The notes beneath the pieces were generated by a model. The model was given only the letters and a program-made list of their open reading frames with translations, was not told the origin of the DNA and did not search any database. Source: a virus. From it: a stretch of 64,000 nt of DNA. The translations under genes were made by a program, and so were the position numbers. Location of the stretch: IMG/VR virus record IMGVR_UViG_3300033146_000850, positions 62,001-126,000 of that record. One strand, written 5' to 3'. Shown piece by piece: positions 9,301 to 18,714 of this stretch. Every line of letters starts with the position of its first letter. The stretch's first letter is position 1.

Positions 9301-12300
9301 TTGAAACAGGATATTCCCTGAATAGTATTATAGATAATGACAAATCTCAAAGAATAGTATTTGTGGATGAACTTGGTAACTTGAATTATGACCACGTAAT
9401 AGAAAAAGGAGTTAACATTTTAACAACACCAAATCTATTAATAGATGATGATATATTAAATGATTTTAACGATTTATCTTTACCTTTTGTTGAGGATGAA
9501 TTAATAGATTATTCCGTTAACACGTTAGTGAATCTCGATACAGAAATAACAAATATAGATATTGAGGGAAATGTTGATTATGCATCTTTTAATTTTAATT
9601 CCAGTGAAAATATACTAGGTATATTTCAAGCATATGGAAATACAAATAAAGATATAGATATGTTTATTAAATTACAAGGAACTGGTGTACACGATGAAAA
9701 TAAAGTTGTATTTACAAGAATACAAGATAATGTCAATGTTGATTATATTATTAATCATCAAGGACATATTATTAATGATAACGGAGCTGGTTCAGGTGAT
9801 TTAGGTATAAATATTAAACATTTCAACACCAATAATAATGTTGAAAATATAACATTCAATATCGCATCATTTGGAGAAGGGTCATCCATTGGTCGTGATT
9901 ATCAAATTATGGGAGACACAGGGGAAATAATAAACGTAGAAAAAGCATCTGGAATGAAGTTTTTTGTGAATTTAGATATGTCTGTTGATAATTATACTTA
10001 CCATACAGTTAATGAAACGATGTCAGTGGCTGACCACACAGTTGACCCATCCACATTCGATATATATAAGAGTGACACAGAGAATAACGTAATACATAGT
10101 AAATCCGCATTTTTTGACCCATTAACACACGTTGGAAAGGTTTTTTATATAAAAGATGTGAGCCAAGGTGCATTAGATACTAAATATTATTTCTTTTTAA
10201 TTAAAAGTGTTGAATCTACAACTACAATCAAAGTGTATGGGGAAGTTCCTGATAAATTCAAACGAACAATGACAGTTTCAGGTAATTATAGCTATGTTCC
10301 ACACAGTGGATTTGTAATAATAGACTCCTCAAGGATTATTACCTCAAATATTACAGGATATCCAAATAACAAATTATGGTTACCATACGAGGATTCATTT
10401 AAATTTCAGTTATCAGCATATATATTAAGTTATGAAGATGAGAACCTAGATTTTACATTTACTAACTCATCAAATTTAGATGGAACTATTATTATTGAAG
10501 ATGAAATTAAATTAGAAGTTAATGACCCTATAACACTATCACTATATAAGAAAGTAAGTAAAGATGAATTGTGGGATGGAAACACAATAACACCAGGGGT
10601 AAATATTAATAATATAGATTTATGGGGTTCATATCATCCATTTATGAGAATAAGAGAAAATTTAACAAAAAAATATGGTAAACCACTATCTTATAACCAC
10701 GAGCCAATACTATATCCTACTGAACACACAGAGCTTAGAAGTGTTAGTTATTCACCAACAGTTGAAATAGAATATAATTATATATTACCAGATGTTGTTC
10801 ATTTTCATTTAAATACGAATGGAACGATAACACATTTAAAAACAGCACCTCAACAATATAATAATATTCAACCTTTTTATATACAGGATAAATTATACAT
10901 TGGAACAAATATAATACCACCTACATTGGATAATAAATCTTTTTTAACTACAGGAAATCAAATATTTAATTTTAATAAAGATATAGTAGAGTATTTTGAT
11001 AATCGGAAAGTTCAAAGTAATGTTAAGACAAATAACAATTTACTAACATTACAAGATATATATGCATTAGAACGAAGGGACTTATATTTTTCAACAGGTA
11101 AAACTTTCACTTATTGGGAACTTGGATATGGGACTATAACACCTAGATTAAGTAAAATTTTTAACGTTACCAACCCGAATGGACTATATAATCACACACA
11201 TTACGAATATAAATGGAATAAACTGGTTGGAAACAATGCGGAGTTTATGTCTCAATTACATTCAAACGATGTTATTGGAATATTTAAAATTCCAGAAACA
11301 ATAACTAATGTTGAAAACAATCCTGATTCAAAAATTTATAATACACCAACTGAAATATGCAGAATTAAACAAATATTAAACAATAACGAGTTAATAATAG
11401 ATGGTGAGTTAACCACTAGAGCAAATGTTTTACCGTCCTTTGATATTATATTATTACCATCATCTTTTAATTATAATAAACCATTACTAAGTTTCGATTA
11501 TATAGTAACATCAGGTCAATGCATACCATCACAATGGTATATTAAACGTGAACAAGAAATCAATTATATTCAATATTTAATGAATAAAAATGAATATTCT
11601 ATATATAACATATTAAATAATGATATGTCATTTGGTGATGGATATAGGATTTTAAAACAACGTGAAAAAAAAATATCATTTCAAGAATTTCTAAGTCAGA
11701 ATCAACCATTTAGAGTTCCTGGAATTGATGTTTTTAATAATGAAATTTTACCAATATTTCAAAAATTAGGTGGTAAAATAGATTTAGATATAACATCTAG
11801 CACAAAGTTTAAACAATATGGAAGAGAATTACCTACTAACCACGAACAGAATTATAATATAACATTAAATCCAATAGATAGTTTTAAAATATTAGACACT
11901 AATATATATGAAACAGGGACAATTAAATTTAATAATGAAAATATAGTAAATGATATAAAATTCACTTTAAACGATTCATTAACATTAAACAGTGGGTTCT
12001 ATGTTGGGGATACTATATACTCTTATAAAGGTGGTGCATTACTAAATTTTAAAAATGATGATAATAACAACCAAAATATTAACTGGGATTTTATAAATAC
12101 CGAACAATTTTTTAACATTAGTAGTGTTATGAGTAAATCAAATGACATCGATTATAATTATATATTAACTAATAAGGTATCTATTAATCCAAAAAATAAT
12201 TATAAATATTTATTCAGACCAACAACATTTATAAATACAAGTGTTATAGATAATGTTAAATTAGAATATGATAAACACGATACATTAAATGGAGTATCTG

Positions 12301-14462
12301 CATTAACAATATCTGATACTGTTGATTTAATCTGTCCAGATACTAGTATAATAGACTACACTTCATCCACACCATTTATAAATAATGAAACACTAGGTAG
12401 ATTTGGAACTGGTTTAAATCGAGCTTTTAATGGAGTATATGATATTGGAATAATTAACACCAACATATTAATAGATAACAATAATGATGTCACAGGTATA
12501 AACGATGGGACAGGTTCCCCATTAACAACAGGGTTGGCGAAATTCGTTAAAACATCTACAAATTTAAAAGCTATGGATTCTTTTAATGAAATAAACAAAG
12601 ATTATTCATATATATTTGACCAAATAAATGATGCAATATATTTTGAAAAATATGAAACAGATGTTGCAAACATTTTATCCGAATCTAATTTAAACGTATA
12701 TAATATATTTGATAAAAATATAAGACACGAAAATTGGGAGTTTATAACACCAAACATATATCAAACGTATGAGTTTAACAATTCACATATGTTGAATAAT
12801 ATTGAATTTTTCATCGACACTCCTGGTGAACTTGGTAAGAAATATAAAGGTAAAATTGCTATATTTTTTGGATTTCTAATAAACGGACAAATAACTAGAA
12901 GTAGCATCATCCACACTAAAGTTGTACATTTTGATTCTAATAATTCTCACGATACAACAATCTTAGATGATAAGATTAGTATAATATTAGATACACCGAT
13001 ATATATACCTAAAAATAAACCATTTTTCATTGGATTTATCAAAGAAAACACTGAAATTATAAATGGTGAGGAGTGTACATTTAAATACATTGAAAACGGG
13101 GAATATGATTTAAACAACGATATTTTAGTGCCTTTCTCTGCTAATTTTAATCACGAATTAATAACAAATGGGGTTAGTTATAAAAATAGATTGTTAAAAA
13201 TAGATTTAACAATGAATAAATATGAAAAAAATATAGAGAGTGTTATAATATCTGAAAATAAAGATGTTGCCGATAAATTTATAAAATTGGTAACATTTTC
13301 TAATAATTTAATCCCAAATGAAACATCTATCAAATATTCATATTCAATTAATGGTATTGGAAATGATGTAAAATGGTATCAATTTAATATAAATGAAGAA
13401 ATACCATTTTTAACATCTAAAGATAAATTTGCATTTAAGGTTTCTATAAAAACTGATAATGAATATATATCACCAATATTCAAAAAATCACTAATGGTTA
13501 CTTTTAAATATTTAGAATTAAATACTATGGGTAACCCACCTATAATGAATAACACACCTATTACCCCAGTATTTGGAAACCATTACAATCATTATACCTA
13601 TAATAATAGTGGTAATAAGCTTGAACAGATACAATATAACACTTTAACATCAAATCAAGACCCATTTTCGTGGTTAAATATTAATGGCAATGATACCATT
13701 CGTTATTATGGTGTAGGTATGAATATTAAAAACATCGAAACTAGGGTTAATGATTATAATGTTTCTACAGGTGGAACCATTAATAAATTAACACCATATA
13801 TGTACGTTGATTACAATAGCACAAAGACGGACACTGGACAAATATTTATGTCGAAAAGTTATACTACCAAGTATAAACTAGATAGGATATTCTACCCCAA
13901 TATTGTTCAAAATCAACAAAGCGAAACAGTAAAAATATATAGAACAGTTATAGATTTTATAAACCCATATGCATCCATACGCAACATATTAAACCCAGGT
14001 GATAAATTCTTCGGTGTTCCAGTTATAGTTATTAATCCATCAACTGGAAAACAAATCGATATGTATAATGATAATGGATACTTTGAAGATTTAATGAAAG
14101 GACTTTCAACATATGGTGCGGGAACATCGACACTTGGTGGAAAATGGATAGTTGATATTGATGGTAAACATAACTCAATAACCATAACTAATAATGGTGG
14201 TAGTAGTCATTCAAGAGGAATTGGTAATATATATGGTAGAAAGTTAATAATAAAAAAATTAAACAACGGAACATATAGACAAATTTATGAATTTGTAGGT
14301 GGAAACAATGAACATTTAGAAGAGGTTAATCTTGGAATGATGGTTCCAGCTTATTTTAATGATATTACTGGAGATTATACTTATAGTGTCATTAAAAATA
14401 TAATGTTTACTTGTGATACATTAACAACAACTAATCCAGATGAGTTTCATTTAACAAGTTAG
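6327..14462 (+). CDS. giant virion structural protein, DUF4815 at N-terminus
   Basis: 2711 residues, the largest gene here. The N-terminus has the DUF4815 signature: FHPGRVLQSRELTQLQTLL (about residues 34-52), found in baseplate or fibre proteins of T4-like cyanophages and other large myophages. The rest is rich in Asn, Ile, Asp, Tyr and Thr with beta-strand-like alternation, as in long fibre or baseplate appendages; I see no catalytic motif. It has its own late-type promoter and sits between wedge genes and tube-cap genes, so I infer a large baseplate-attached fibre or wedge component that may contact the host. Much longer than typical DUF4815 proteins. No frameshift seen along the whole ORF. 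Confidence 0.8.
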   Translation: MDILNRKGLQYSNYFDDFFKEGGFADKYRQILFHPGRVLQSRELTQLQTLLNEYSKAHLDNVFKNGSVVQGCYLTTFHDDDNNTDYIKLEDGLVYFDGSMYKISDLKLELNNDFKHILESQTPINKINATIGIMVNYEIISNTGDLSGVDSDEQLSLLDPAIQYFDAESTIGADRLKVYFNLVLKIKANSTDYTYFYNNDGSVINTSEFDYENIHYFDVARTLISYGDVVWEPNTSYHENQIIIPTISNGYKYKVTTPGDSGVIEPIWSLIIGNTNIDNTITWTNDGVESTKYSTENVSYLNRNYKFKDVDDGVTNIEDSILEGLDIQSNNDLDLNINSIINKQNDIYNNLTYFNVSKGIGKINGEHVPTVKNTLFKFDKPSKLPDGSNSGVNTEAINSYKDDNSNEGVYFKYFVENNHYSRIGAGPYSFDHSENFQFMSVGRRVAIQEYDNSNGLYYTIAKANICNIDNKYNTITDFNQPESWDKFKYKGFWKENEKSLYIEGITEIDENVAKLYRDSSNSYTLKLTEPVAYDILNNNCNGGLQAIGQIFNYEDVEFEYKYVMSASVEPGIPNFTSTMYVVKHSSFNLNTAELFNNSKGGIIIINNELYTIVGATHITGTTTIRLQLARIDYTYMLNVDGSYSYNPSMRATDDITTKQSTPGNYTHDIKFIKYHLVKNILDDTTFTIEYNDNNTSDWSQLPTNQNLAEKFITITSPWDDMNGFQTIIRNSTNNKIDQRDKVITYEPIVPYLFNKYHIFAGDSLRLLNDITQTIPKNNYNQIGDEINLNPGYTTTLMKPGDRIYNGITNKNNVCIIKEIIDDNRLRIISSESGCEIATITYYTSYPGTPTIYEYIITLTDSYIIDEEILKRGDYIKIPGDNLSITDISSGTITALGYNNNNTYCGPFTFGDMLSQIVEDLHYTIGADFYNYKIENNDIFWDFKIEDIKNIGNPNNANQTNDNSFADSNNLGTFNISYHSSNFKNTYLNDIIFETGYSLNSIIDNDKSQRIVFVDELGNLNYDHVIEKGVNILTTPNLLIDDDILNDFNDLSLPFVEDELIDYSVNTLVNLDTEITNIDIEGNVDYASFNFNSSENILGIFQAYGNTNKDIDMFIKLQGTGVHDENKVVFTRIQDNVNVDYIINHQGHIINDNGAGSGDLGINIKHFNTNNNVENITFNIASFGEGSSIGRDYQIMGDTGEIINVEKASGMKFFVNLDMSVDNYTYHTVNETMSVADHTVDPSTFDIYKSDTENNVIHSKSAFFDPLTHVGKVFYIKDVSQGALDTKYYFFLIKSVESTTTIKVYGEVPDKFKRTMTVSGNYSYVPHSGFVIIDSSRIITSNITGYPNNKLWLPYEDSFKFQLSAYILSYEDENLDFTFTNSSNLDGTIIIEDEIKLEVNDPITLSLYKKVSKDELWDGNTITPGVNINNIDLWGSYHPFMRIRENLTKKYGKPLSYNHEPILYPTEHTELRSVSYSPTVEIEYNYILPDVVHFHLNTNGTITHLKTAPQQYNNIQPFYIQDKLYIGTNIIPPTLDNKSFLTTGNQIFNFNKDIVEYFDNRKVQSNVKTNNNLLTLQDIYALERRDLYFSTGKTFTYWELGYGTITPRLSKIFNVTNPNGLYNHTHYEYKWNKLVGNNAEFMSQLHSNDVIGIFKIPETITNVENNPDSKIYNTPTEICRIKQILNNNELIIDGELTTRANVLPSFDIILLPSSFNYNKPLLSFDYIVTSGQCIPSQWYIKREQEINYIQYLMNKNEYSIYNILNNDMSFGDGYRILKQREKKISFQEFLSQNQPFRVPGIDVFNNEILPIFQKLGGKIDLDITSSTKFKQYGRELPTNHEQNYNITLNPIDSFKILDTNIYETGTIKFNNENIVNDIKFTLNDSLTLNSGFYVGDTIYSYKGGALLNFKNDDNNNQNINWDFINTEQFFNISSVMSKSNDIDYNYILTNKVSINPKNNYKYLFRPTTFINTSVIDNVKLEYDKHDTLNGVSALTISDTVDLICPDTSIIDYTSSTPFINNETLGRFGTGLNRAFNGVYDIGIINTNILIDNNNDVTGINDGTGSPLTTGLAKFVKTSTNLKAMDSFNEINKDYSYIFDQINDAIYFEKYETDVANILSESNLNVYNIFDKNIRHENWEFITPNIYQTYEFNNSHMLNNIEFFIDTPGELGKKYKGKIAIFFGFLINGQITRSSIIHTKVVHFDSNNSHDTTILDDKISIILDTPIYIPKNKPFFIGFIKENTEIINGEECTFKYIENGEYDLNNDILVPFSANFNHELITNGVSYKNRLLKIDLTMNKYEKNIESVIISENKDVADKFIKLVTFSNNLIPNETSIKYSYSINGIGNDVKWYQFNINEEIPFLTSKDKFAFKVSIKTDNEYISPIFKKSLMVTFKYLELNTMGNPPIMNNTPITPVFGNHYNHYTYNNSGNKLEQIQYNTLTSNQDPFSWLNINGNDTIRYYGVGMNIKNIETRVNDYNVSTGGTINKLTPYMYVDYNSTKTDTGQIFMSKSYTTKYKLDRIFYPNIVQNQQSETVKIYRTVIDFINPYASIRNILNPGDKFFGVPVIVINPSTGKQIDMYNDNGYFEDLMKGLSTYGAGTSTLGGKWIVDIDGKHNSITITNNGGSSHSRGIGNIYGRKLIIKKLNNGTYRQIYEFVGGNNEHLEEVNLGMMVPAYFNDITGDYTYSVIKNIMFTCDTLTTTNPDEFHLTS

Positions 14463-14513
14463 AATATATATATATTATAAACAAACATATAAACAAATAG
14501 AGAGGAACAACAA

Positions 14514-14828
14514 ATGAATTTATCTTATAATATTAAATATTTAAAAGGTGATGATATTATTAAATTAGAAAAATATTTACACGATGTAACATATCACGAT
14601 TTAAAACAAGAAATGTTTTTCAAATTTACTAATAATAGAGATAGTATTGTAATTAATGACAAAGATGGTAGAAGTGTTACTATGCAATTACAAGATTTCA
14701 TAGACCAAACCTGGACTAAATTAAATATATTTTTCAAATTTAAAGATTTTACATCAGATGATGTATGTAAAGTCAATAAAAAAGAATTAGAAGAATTTAA
14801 TAAATTAGCAACAACAATCCCCAAATAG
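14514..14828 (+). CDS. hypothetical protein, 104 aa
   Basis: Start ATG 14514 is preceded by AGAGGAAC. Short, charged, predicted mainly helical; no recognised motif, signal peptide or membrane segment. It lies between the giant structural gene and a WG-repeat gene in the virion block, so it may be a minor structural or assembly protein; that rests on position only. Confidence 0.6.
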   Translation: MNLSYNIKYLKGDDIIKLEKYLHDVTYHDLKQEMFFKFTNNRDSIVINDKDGRSVTMQLQDFIDQTWTKLNIFFKFKDFTSDDVCKVNKKELEEFNKLATTIPK

Positions 14829-14875
14829 GTTTTAAATGATAAATATAGTTATTAATCATAAAAAGGTATATACCA

Positions 14876-15493
14876 ATGAGAAAAATAACTATTTTAAAAA
14901 ACAATAATAAAAAATATTCATTTCAAATTATAGATAATAAAGTAATTCAATACACCAGTGAATATATATATGATGATGTTTTTAGTTTAGAAAATAAATT
15001 ATCAGATTATTTACAAGAAGATTTACTATTAGTAAATAAAAATGGATTATATGGTATATTTGATTGTTGGAACAAAGAATTATTATTACCTATTCTATAC
15101 AAAAACATAGAAGTGATACAACATCATGACACATTTTTATTTTTATGTACCCAGATAAACGATATGATTGTTATGCATAACAATATAGGTCAAAAAATGT
15201 TTAACGATGAATATTCTAATCTAATGTATATTGGGTTTTTTAATACTAATAATAAATACATATATCTTTATGATAAAAATGGGTCAGTTGGGGCATTATC
15301 TATAGATGGGAATATAATAATTAAGGATAGTACTCAATATTCTTTTAAATACTATAGACGTTCTGATAATATAATTTTAGAAACTATATTGAAAGTTGAA
15401 AATGAGGAAGATATCATATTATATGATATTTACACAGCAAATGGGTTGTTATTATTTTCAAATATAGATAATTATGAATTTTTAAAGTTATGA
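14876..15493 (+). CDS. WG-repeat-like protein
   Basis: 205 residues. Seen: degenerate WG (KWG) repeat units, the clearest being NKNGLYGIFDCWNKELLLP near residues 54-72 followed by a YKNIEVI segment; a second weak unit is around YLYDKNGSVGALSIDG. WG repeats are short beta-hairpin units found in many bacterial proteins of unknown role and probably bind proteins. The gene is followed at 10 bp by the tube-cap gene. A second, clearer WG-repeat gene sits at 23919 inside the head block. Function unknown; possible virion-associated or assembly adaptor. Confidence 0.65.
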   Translation: MRKITILKNNNKKYSFQIIDNKVIQYTSEYIYDDVFSLENKLSDYLQEDLLLVNKNGLYGIFDCWNKELLLPILYKNIEVIQHHDTFLFLCTQINDMIVMHNNIGQKMFNDEYSNLMYIGFFNTNNKYIYLYDKNGSVGALSIDGNIIIKDSTQYSFKYYRRSDNIILETILKVENEEDIILYDIYTANGLLLFSNIDNYEFLKL

Positions 15494-15503
15494 GGGATTG
15501 TAA

Positions 15504-16565
15504 ATGGTAAAAACAACAATCAACAAATTAGCAAACGATATTGAAGATACCAAAATGGAATCGACAGAAATATTTGAAAATAGTAATATAAATGATAATT
15601 TTGTTAGATGGTATCCACATCGAGAAGTTGGGAATAGACCCAATATAACAAGTGATAAAGCAGTTAAAGGCAAAAAGGCATCTAGTGATTTGGAAAAATA
15701 TGGGTCATACCATTTTGAAATAGTATTTTTTCCAGAGGGTACGAATACTCTTTTACCAAAAATAAACATTACAAAAATAAATAAAGAAAATGCAGACAAT
15801 CCATATACAAAGATAGTAGGTGGTGCAGGTTCAAAATTTATAGATGTTATTTATAATTCGATATCTGAATCTATTAATCAATTAAAAAATTCAATGATGT
15901 CAACACAATACAAACAAGAAAGTTCTAAAGGTATTGTTATTGGAGCCCCTGTTGTAATGTTTGAAAACCAAACAGGATATAAATGTGATATATATCTACC
16001 ATTAAATAAATATAGCACTAAAAGAAAGAGTGGAATAGCAGAAGATAAAAATATAACAAGTGATATAGGAACAGGTGTCTTACAATTTGGAAGTAAAATG
16101 ATAGGTGATTTTATTGGCAACGCTGGTAACACGGTTAAGGGAACTACAGGTGGAACATTTAGAGATTTTATAGCACCAAGGATAACCGCACCAACATTAG
16201 AAACATTAGAATTACAATGGGATTTAATACCTAGAAGTCAGATAGAAATGGAACATATTTTAGATATTTTGAGATTTTTCCAATCCGCATCCGTTCCTTA
16301 TTTTAATAAAACTGATTATTTTTACAATATGCCTCCAGTAATATTAATGGAAGCAATAACTTATGATTTTGACAATGATGAAAATATCAATTTAAGACCT
16401 AAAAGACAATATTATATCACGGATATAAATATAGATGTATCACAGGATAATGGTAGTGTAGTTTTAAACCCTGATGGGTTTCCAATGTTTATATCTTTAA
16501 CCGTCAATCTAATAAAAACAGATTTAACAACATATAAGGAATTATTTAAATATCCATTAATGTAG
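15504..16565 (+). CDS. baseplate tail-tube cap/initiator (gp48/gp54-like)
   Basis: 353 residues, close to T4 gp48 (364) and gp54 (320). The C-terminal half has the features of this tube-fold family: ETLELQWDLIPRSQIEMEHI (about residues 232-251), then a FFQSASVPYF segment, and a final strand region GFPMFISLTVNLIKTDL. gp48 and gp54 sit on the hub at the top of the baseplate and start tail tube polymerisation. The position before gp53, gp27 and gp5 fits. I cannot decide between gp48 and gp54; the window has only one such gene, plus a tube-fold protein at 31783. Confidence 0.7.
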   Translation: MVKTTINKLANDIEDTKMESTEIFENSNINDNFVRWYPHREVGNRPNITSDKAVKGKKASSDLEKYGSYHFEIVFFPEGTNTLLPKINITKINKENADNPYTKIVGGAGSKFIDVIYNSISESINQLKNSMMSTQYKQESSKGIVIGAPVVMFENQTGYKCDIYLPLNKYSTKRKSGIAEDKNITSDIGTGVLQFGSKMIGDFIGNAGNTVKGTTGGTFRDFIAPRITAPTLETLELQWDLIPRSQIEMEHILDILRFFQSASVPYFNKTDYFYNMPPVILMEAITYDFDNDENINLRPKRQYYITDINIDVSQDNGSVVLNPDGFPMFISLTVNLIKTDLTTYKELFKYPLM

Positions 16566-16631
16566 TATTTCTTTAATGAATTCAATAACTTAGATATTAT
16601 CGATATTTTTATTAAATTTTAAAGTCATTAA

Positions 16632-16639
16632 TATAAATA
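16632..16639 (+). promoter_or_regulatory. putative late promoter TATAAATA
   Basis: Exact T4 late consensus in the 263-bp gap before gp53. It stands directly in front of the HTH remnant (16649-16792). Confidence 0.5.
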
Positions 16640-16648
16640 TATTAATAA

Positions 16649-16792
16649 TTAAAAGGAAAAACCAGTTATAGAAATAAAAAACTTATTCTTGAAGGTAATT
16701 TGAAAGTAAAAGAAATTGCAAAATTATTCAAAGTAGGTGAAAGAACCATATCTCAAATTAAGAACTGGCATCGTTGGTCTCATGTTAAATAA
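16649..16792 (+). pseudogene. HTH remnant, likely tail of a lost HNH-type homing endonuclease
   Basis: An open frame of 47 codons without any ATG, GTG or TTG at its beginning encodes a compact helix-turn-helix: a KVKEIAKLFKVGERTISQIK core followed by NWHRWSHVK and a stop. This arrangement, including the terminal W-x-H-V, is typical of the C-terminal HTH that ends many phage HNH homing endonucleases. The catalytic part is absent. I read it as a remnant after deletion; the alternative is a 30-odd residue peptide started at an internal TTG (16700). Confidence 0.45.
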
Positions 16793-16828
16793 TAAATATA
16801 ATTATAATAAATTTATATAGGTGAAAAA

Positions 16829-17386
16829 ATGTTTGAAAATTTTCCAATTAACACATATCAATTTGAGGGTGAACAAGTCAGAAATATTATAGATTTTTAC
16901 CATAGATTTGACTTTTTTTATGAATATTATAAAAAAAACACATCCTATTTCAAAGAATATGTAATAAAAGACCACGAAACACCAGAGAGCTTATCCTCTA
17001 AATTTTTCAACAATAAAAAATATTGGTTTATTCTATTATTAATCAATAATAGAAGTGACCCATTTTTCGATTGGGTATTAACTAATGATGAAATAACACT
17101 ATATGCTGAAAAATTTGTAAAAGAAAACCCAATAGAAGTTAATTCTTATATTTTAAAGCACCCACACTTATTAGATAGTTTATCAAATATTAGTGGAACA
17201 AATGTTGTAGAATATAACCCAATTGACCCAAAGGATGAAAATAATATAATAGTAAAATATATGATTGATTATTATTATGGTGAATTAATTAAAGAAAATG
17301 ATTCCAGAAGACATATTTTCATACCTGATAAGAATATGATGAAAGAGTTATATAATACGTATATGAAGATGTCAAATGATTTATAA
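16829..17386 (+). CDS. gp53: baseplate wedge protein gp53
   Basis: 185 residues (T4 gp53: 196). Characteristic segments: FKEYVIKDHETPESLSSKFF (about residues 41-60), KYWFILLLINNRSDPFFDW (about 63-81), then a helical C-terminus. gp53 clamps neighbouring baseplate wedges around the hub. The HETPESLSSKFF part resembles a LysM-like fold seen in this family. The ribosome binding site is AGGTG; 11 bp after its stop the hub gene begins. Confidence 0.85.
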   Translation: MFENFPINTYQFEGEQVRNIIDFYHRFDFFYEYYKKNTSYFKEYVIKDHETPESLSSKFFNNKKYWFILLLINNRSDPFFDWVLTNDEITLYAEKFVKENPIEVNSYILKHPHLLDSLSNISGTNVVEYNPIDPKDENNIIVKYMIDYYYGELIKENDSRRHIFIPDKNMMKELYNTYMKMSNDL

Positions 17387-17397
17387 TGGAGTAATTT

Positions 17398-18714
17398 TTG
17401 AATAATAATACAGTTAATATCAATAATAAAACAATAGAACAAGGAATTTCAACAAAAGTAATAATAGATAATTATAACTTAGATGTAACATCTGAAATAT
17501 TAAAATTAAATTTAAATTTTTCAATAGTAGGAATGTCATCAGGAAGCATTATACTGAATGATATAAATAGCAACATATTTAATAGCATACCTTTAGTTGG
17601 AGGTGAATTTGTAACAGTAATATTTCATTCAATATATTCCTCCAAACCAATATTAATAAAAATTTTCAACATTAGTAAAATTGAAATAATAGATAAGAAT
17701 TTAAAAATAGGAAATAGTAAATCTAAATTTAGAATATATTTAACATCAACAGCAATATTATCTAATAATATGACTAAAATGTCTAAAGGATATTCAACAC
17801 CAAGAAAATCATCAGATATTGTTCAAGATATATGTAAAAATAATTTAAATATAGACGAATCAATTTCTTTAATTCTTAAAAGCAACACAATACTAGAAAA
17901 TTTTATAATACCCTGGATGTATCCATTAGATGCAATACAATATTTGAAGATGATATCTAGTAATGAAAAAGAAAAGGATTTTTATTTGTTTTATGAGGGG
18001 TTATATAATTATAATTTTGTACCATTGTCAGAATTAGTAAAACAAACCCCCAAAATTAGATTAGATAGACAAATATCTAATGATATTACTAAAGGTATTA
18101 GTATATTACGAATAAATGATGATAGGTTTGTATCAGGAATTGATTTATTATCATCTTTGAAAATGCAAGGATTAGGTGGAACATACGTATATTTCGATTC
18201 TAAGGCTAAAAAAGCAGTAGAGGTGGAATATACCATTAATAAATCTTTTTTGGACGATATAGACACACTAGGGAGCTTTTCACGGTATAATGAAATCATA
18301 GCAAACAACACATCTAAGTCAAATTACAACATTTCAACGTCAGATAGTGAATATCACGATAAATTTGCATATTATAATATAAGAAAAGAATCTTTTAATA
18401 AATATAATTTAAAAGTAAAAATAGCTGGAACTTTAGATATAAATGTAGGTCAAACAATATACGTTGAACATAATCAAAATGGTTCAGAGGTTAATACTTG
18501 GTTTACAGGGACGTGGATAGTGTCAGGTGTATCCCTTATTTTCTCGTTTAAAGATGATGATTCCGATAAATTAGGAAGACCAACCTTTAAAACTGAATTA
18601 ATTCTAACCAAAGATACATATGGTAGTATGAAAAGGGATACAGCAACAATGTCTAATTTAATTAAAACAACAACTAATATAAATAATGATATAGTCAATA
18701 AAAGAGGTGAATAA
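17398..18714 (+). CDS. gp27: baseplate hub protein gp27-like
   Basis: 438 residues. The start is TTG at 17398, placed 6 bases after GGAG; no ATG fits. It shares the gp27/gpD pattern: an N-terminal tube-like beta domain, then KGYSTPRKSSDIVQDI (about residues 127-142), then FIIPWMYPLDAIQYLK near 170-185, the classical hub element. gp27 trimers link the tail tube to the spike. Overlap of the last base with the gp5 start (TAATG) supports coupled translation of hub and spike, as they assemble together. Confidence 0.85.
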   Translation: MNNNTVNINNKTIEQGISTKVIIDNYNLDVTSEILKLNLNFSIVGMSSGSIILNDINSNIFNSIPLVGGEFVTVIFHSIYSSKPILIKIFNISKIEIIDKNLKIGNSKSKFRIYLTSTAILSNNMTKMSKGYSTPRKSSDIVQDICKNNLNIDESISLILKSNTILENFIIPWMYPLDAIQYLKMISSNEKEKDFYLFYEGLYNYNFVPLSELVKQTPKIRLDRQISNDITKGISILRINDDRFVSGIDLLSSLKMQGLGGTYVYFDSKAKKAVEVEYTINKSFLDDIDTLGSFSRYNEIIANNTSKSNYNISTSDSEYHDKFAYYNIRKESFNKYNLKVKIAGTLDINVGQTIYVEHNQNGSEVNTWFTGTWIVSGVSLIFSFKDDDSDKLGRPTFKTELILTKDTYGSMKRDTATMSNLIKTTTNINNDIVNKRGE

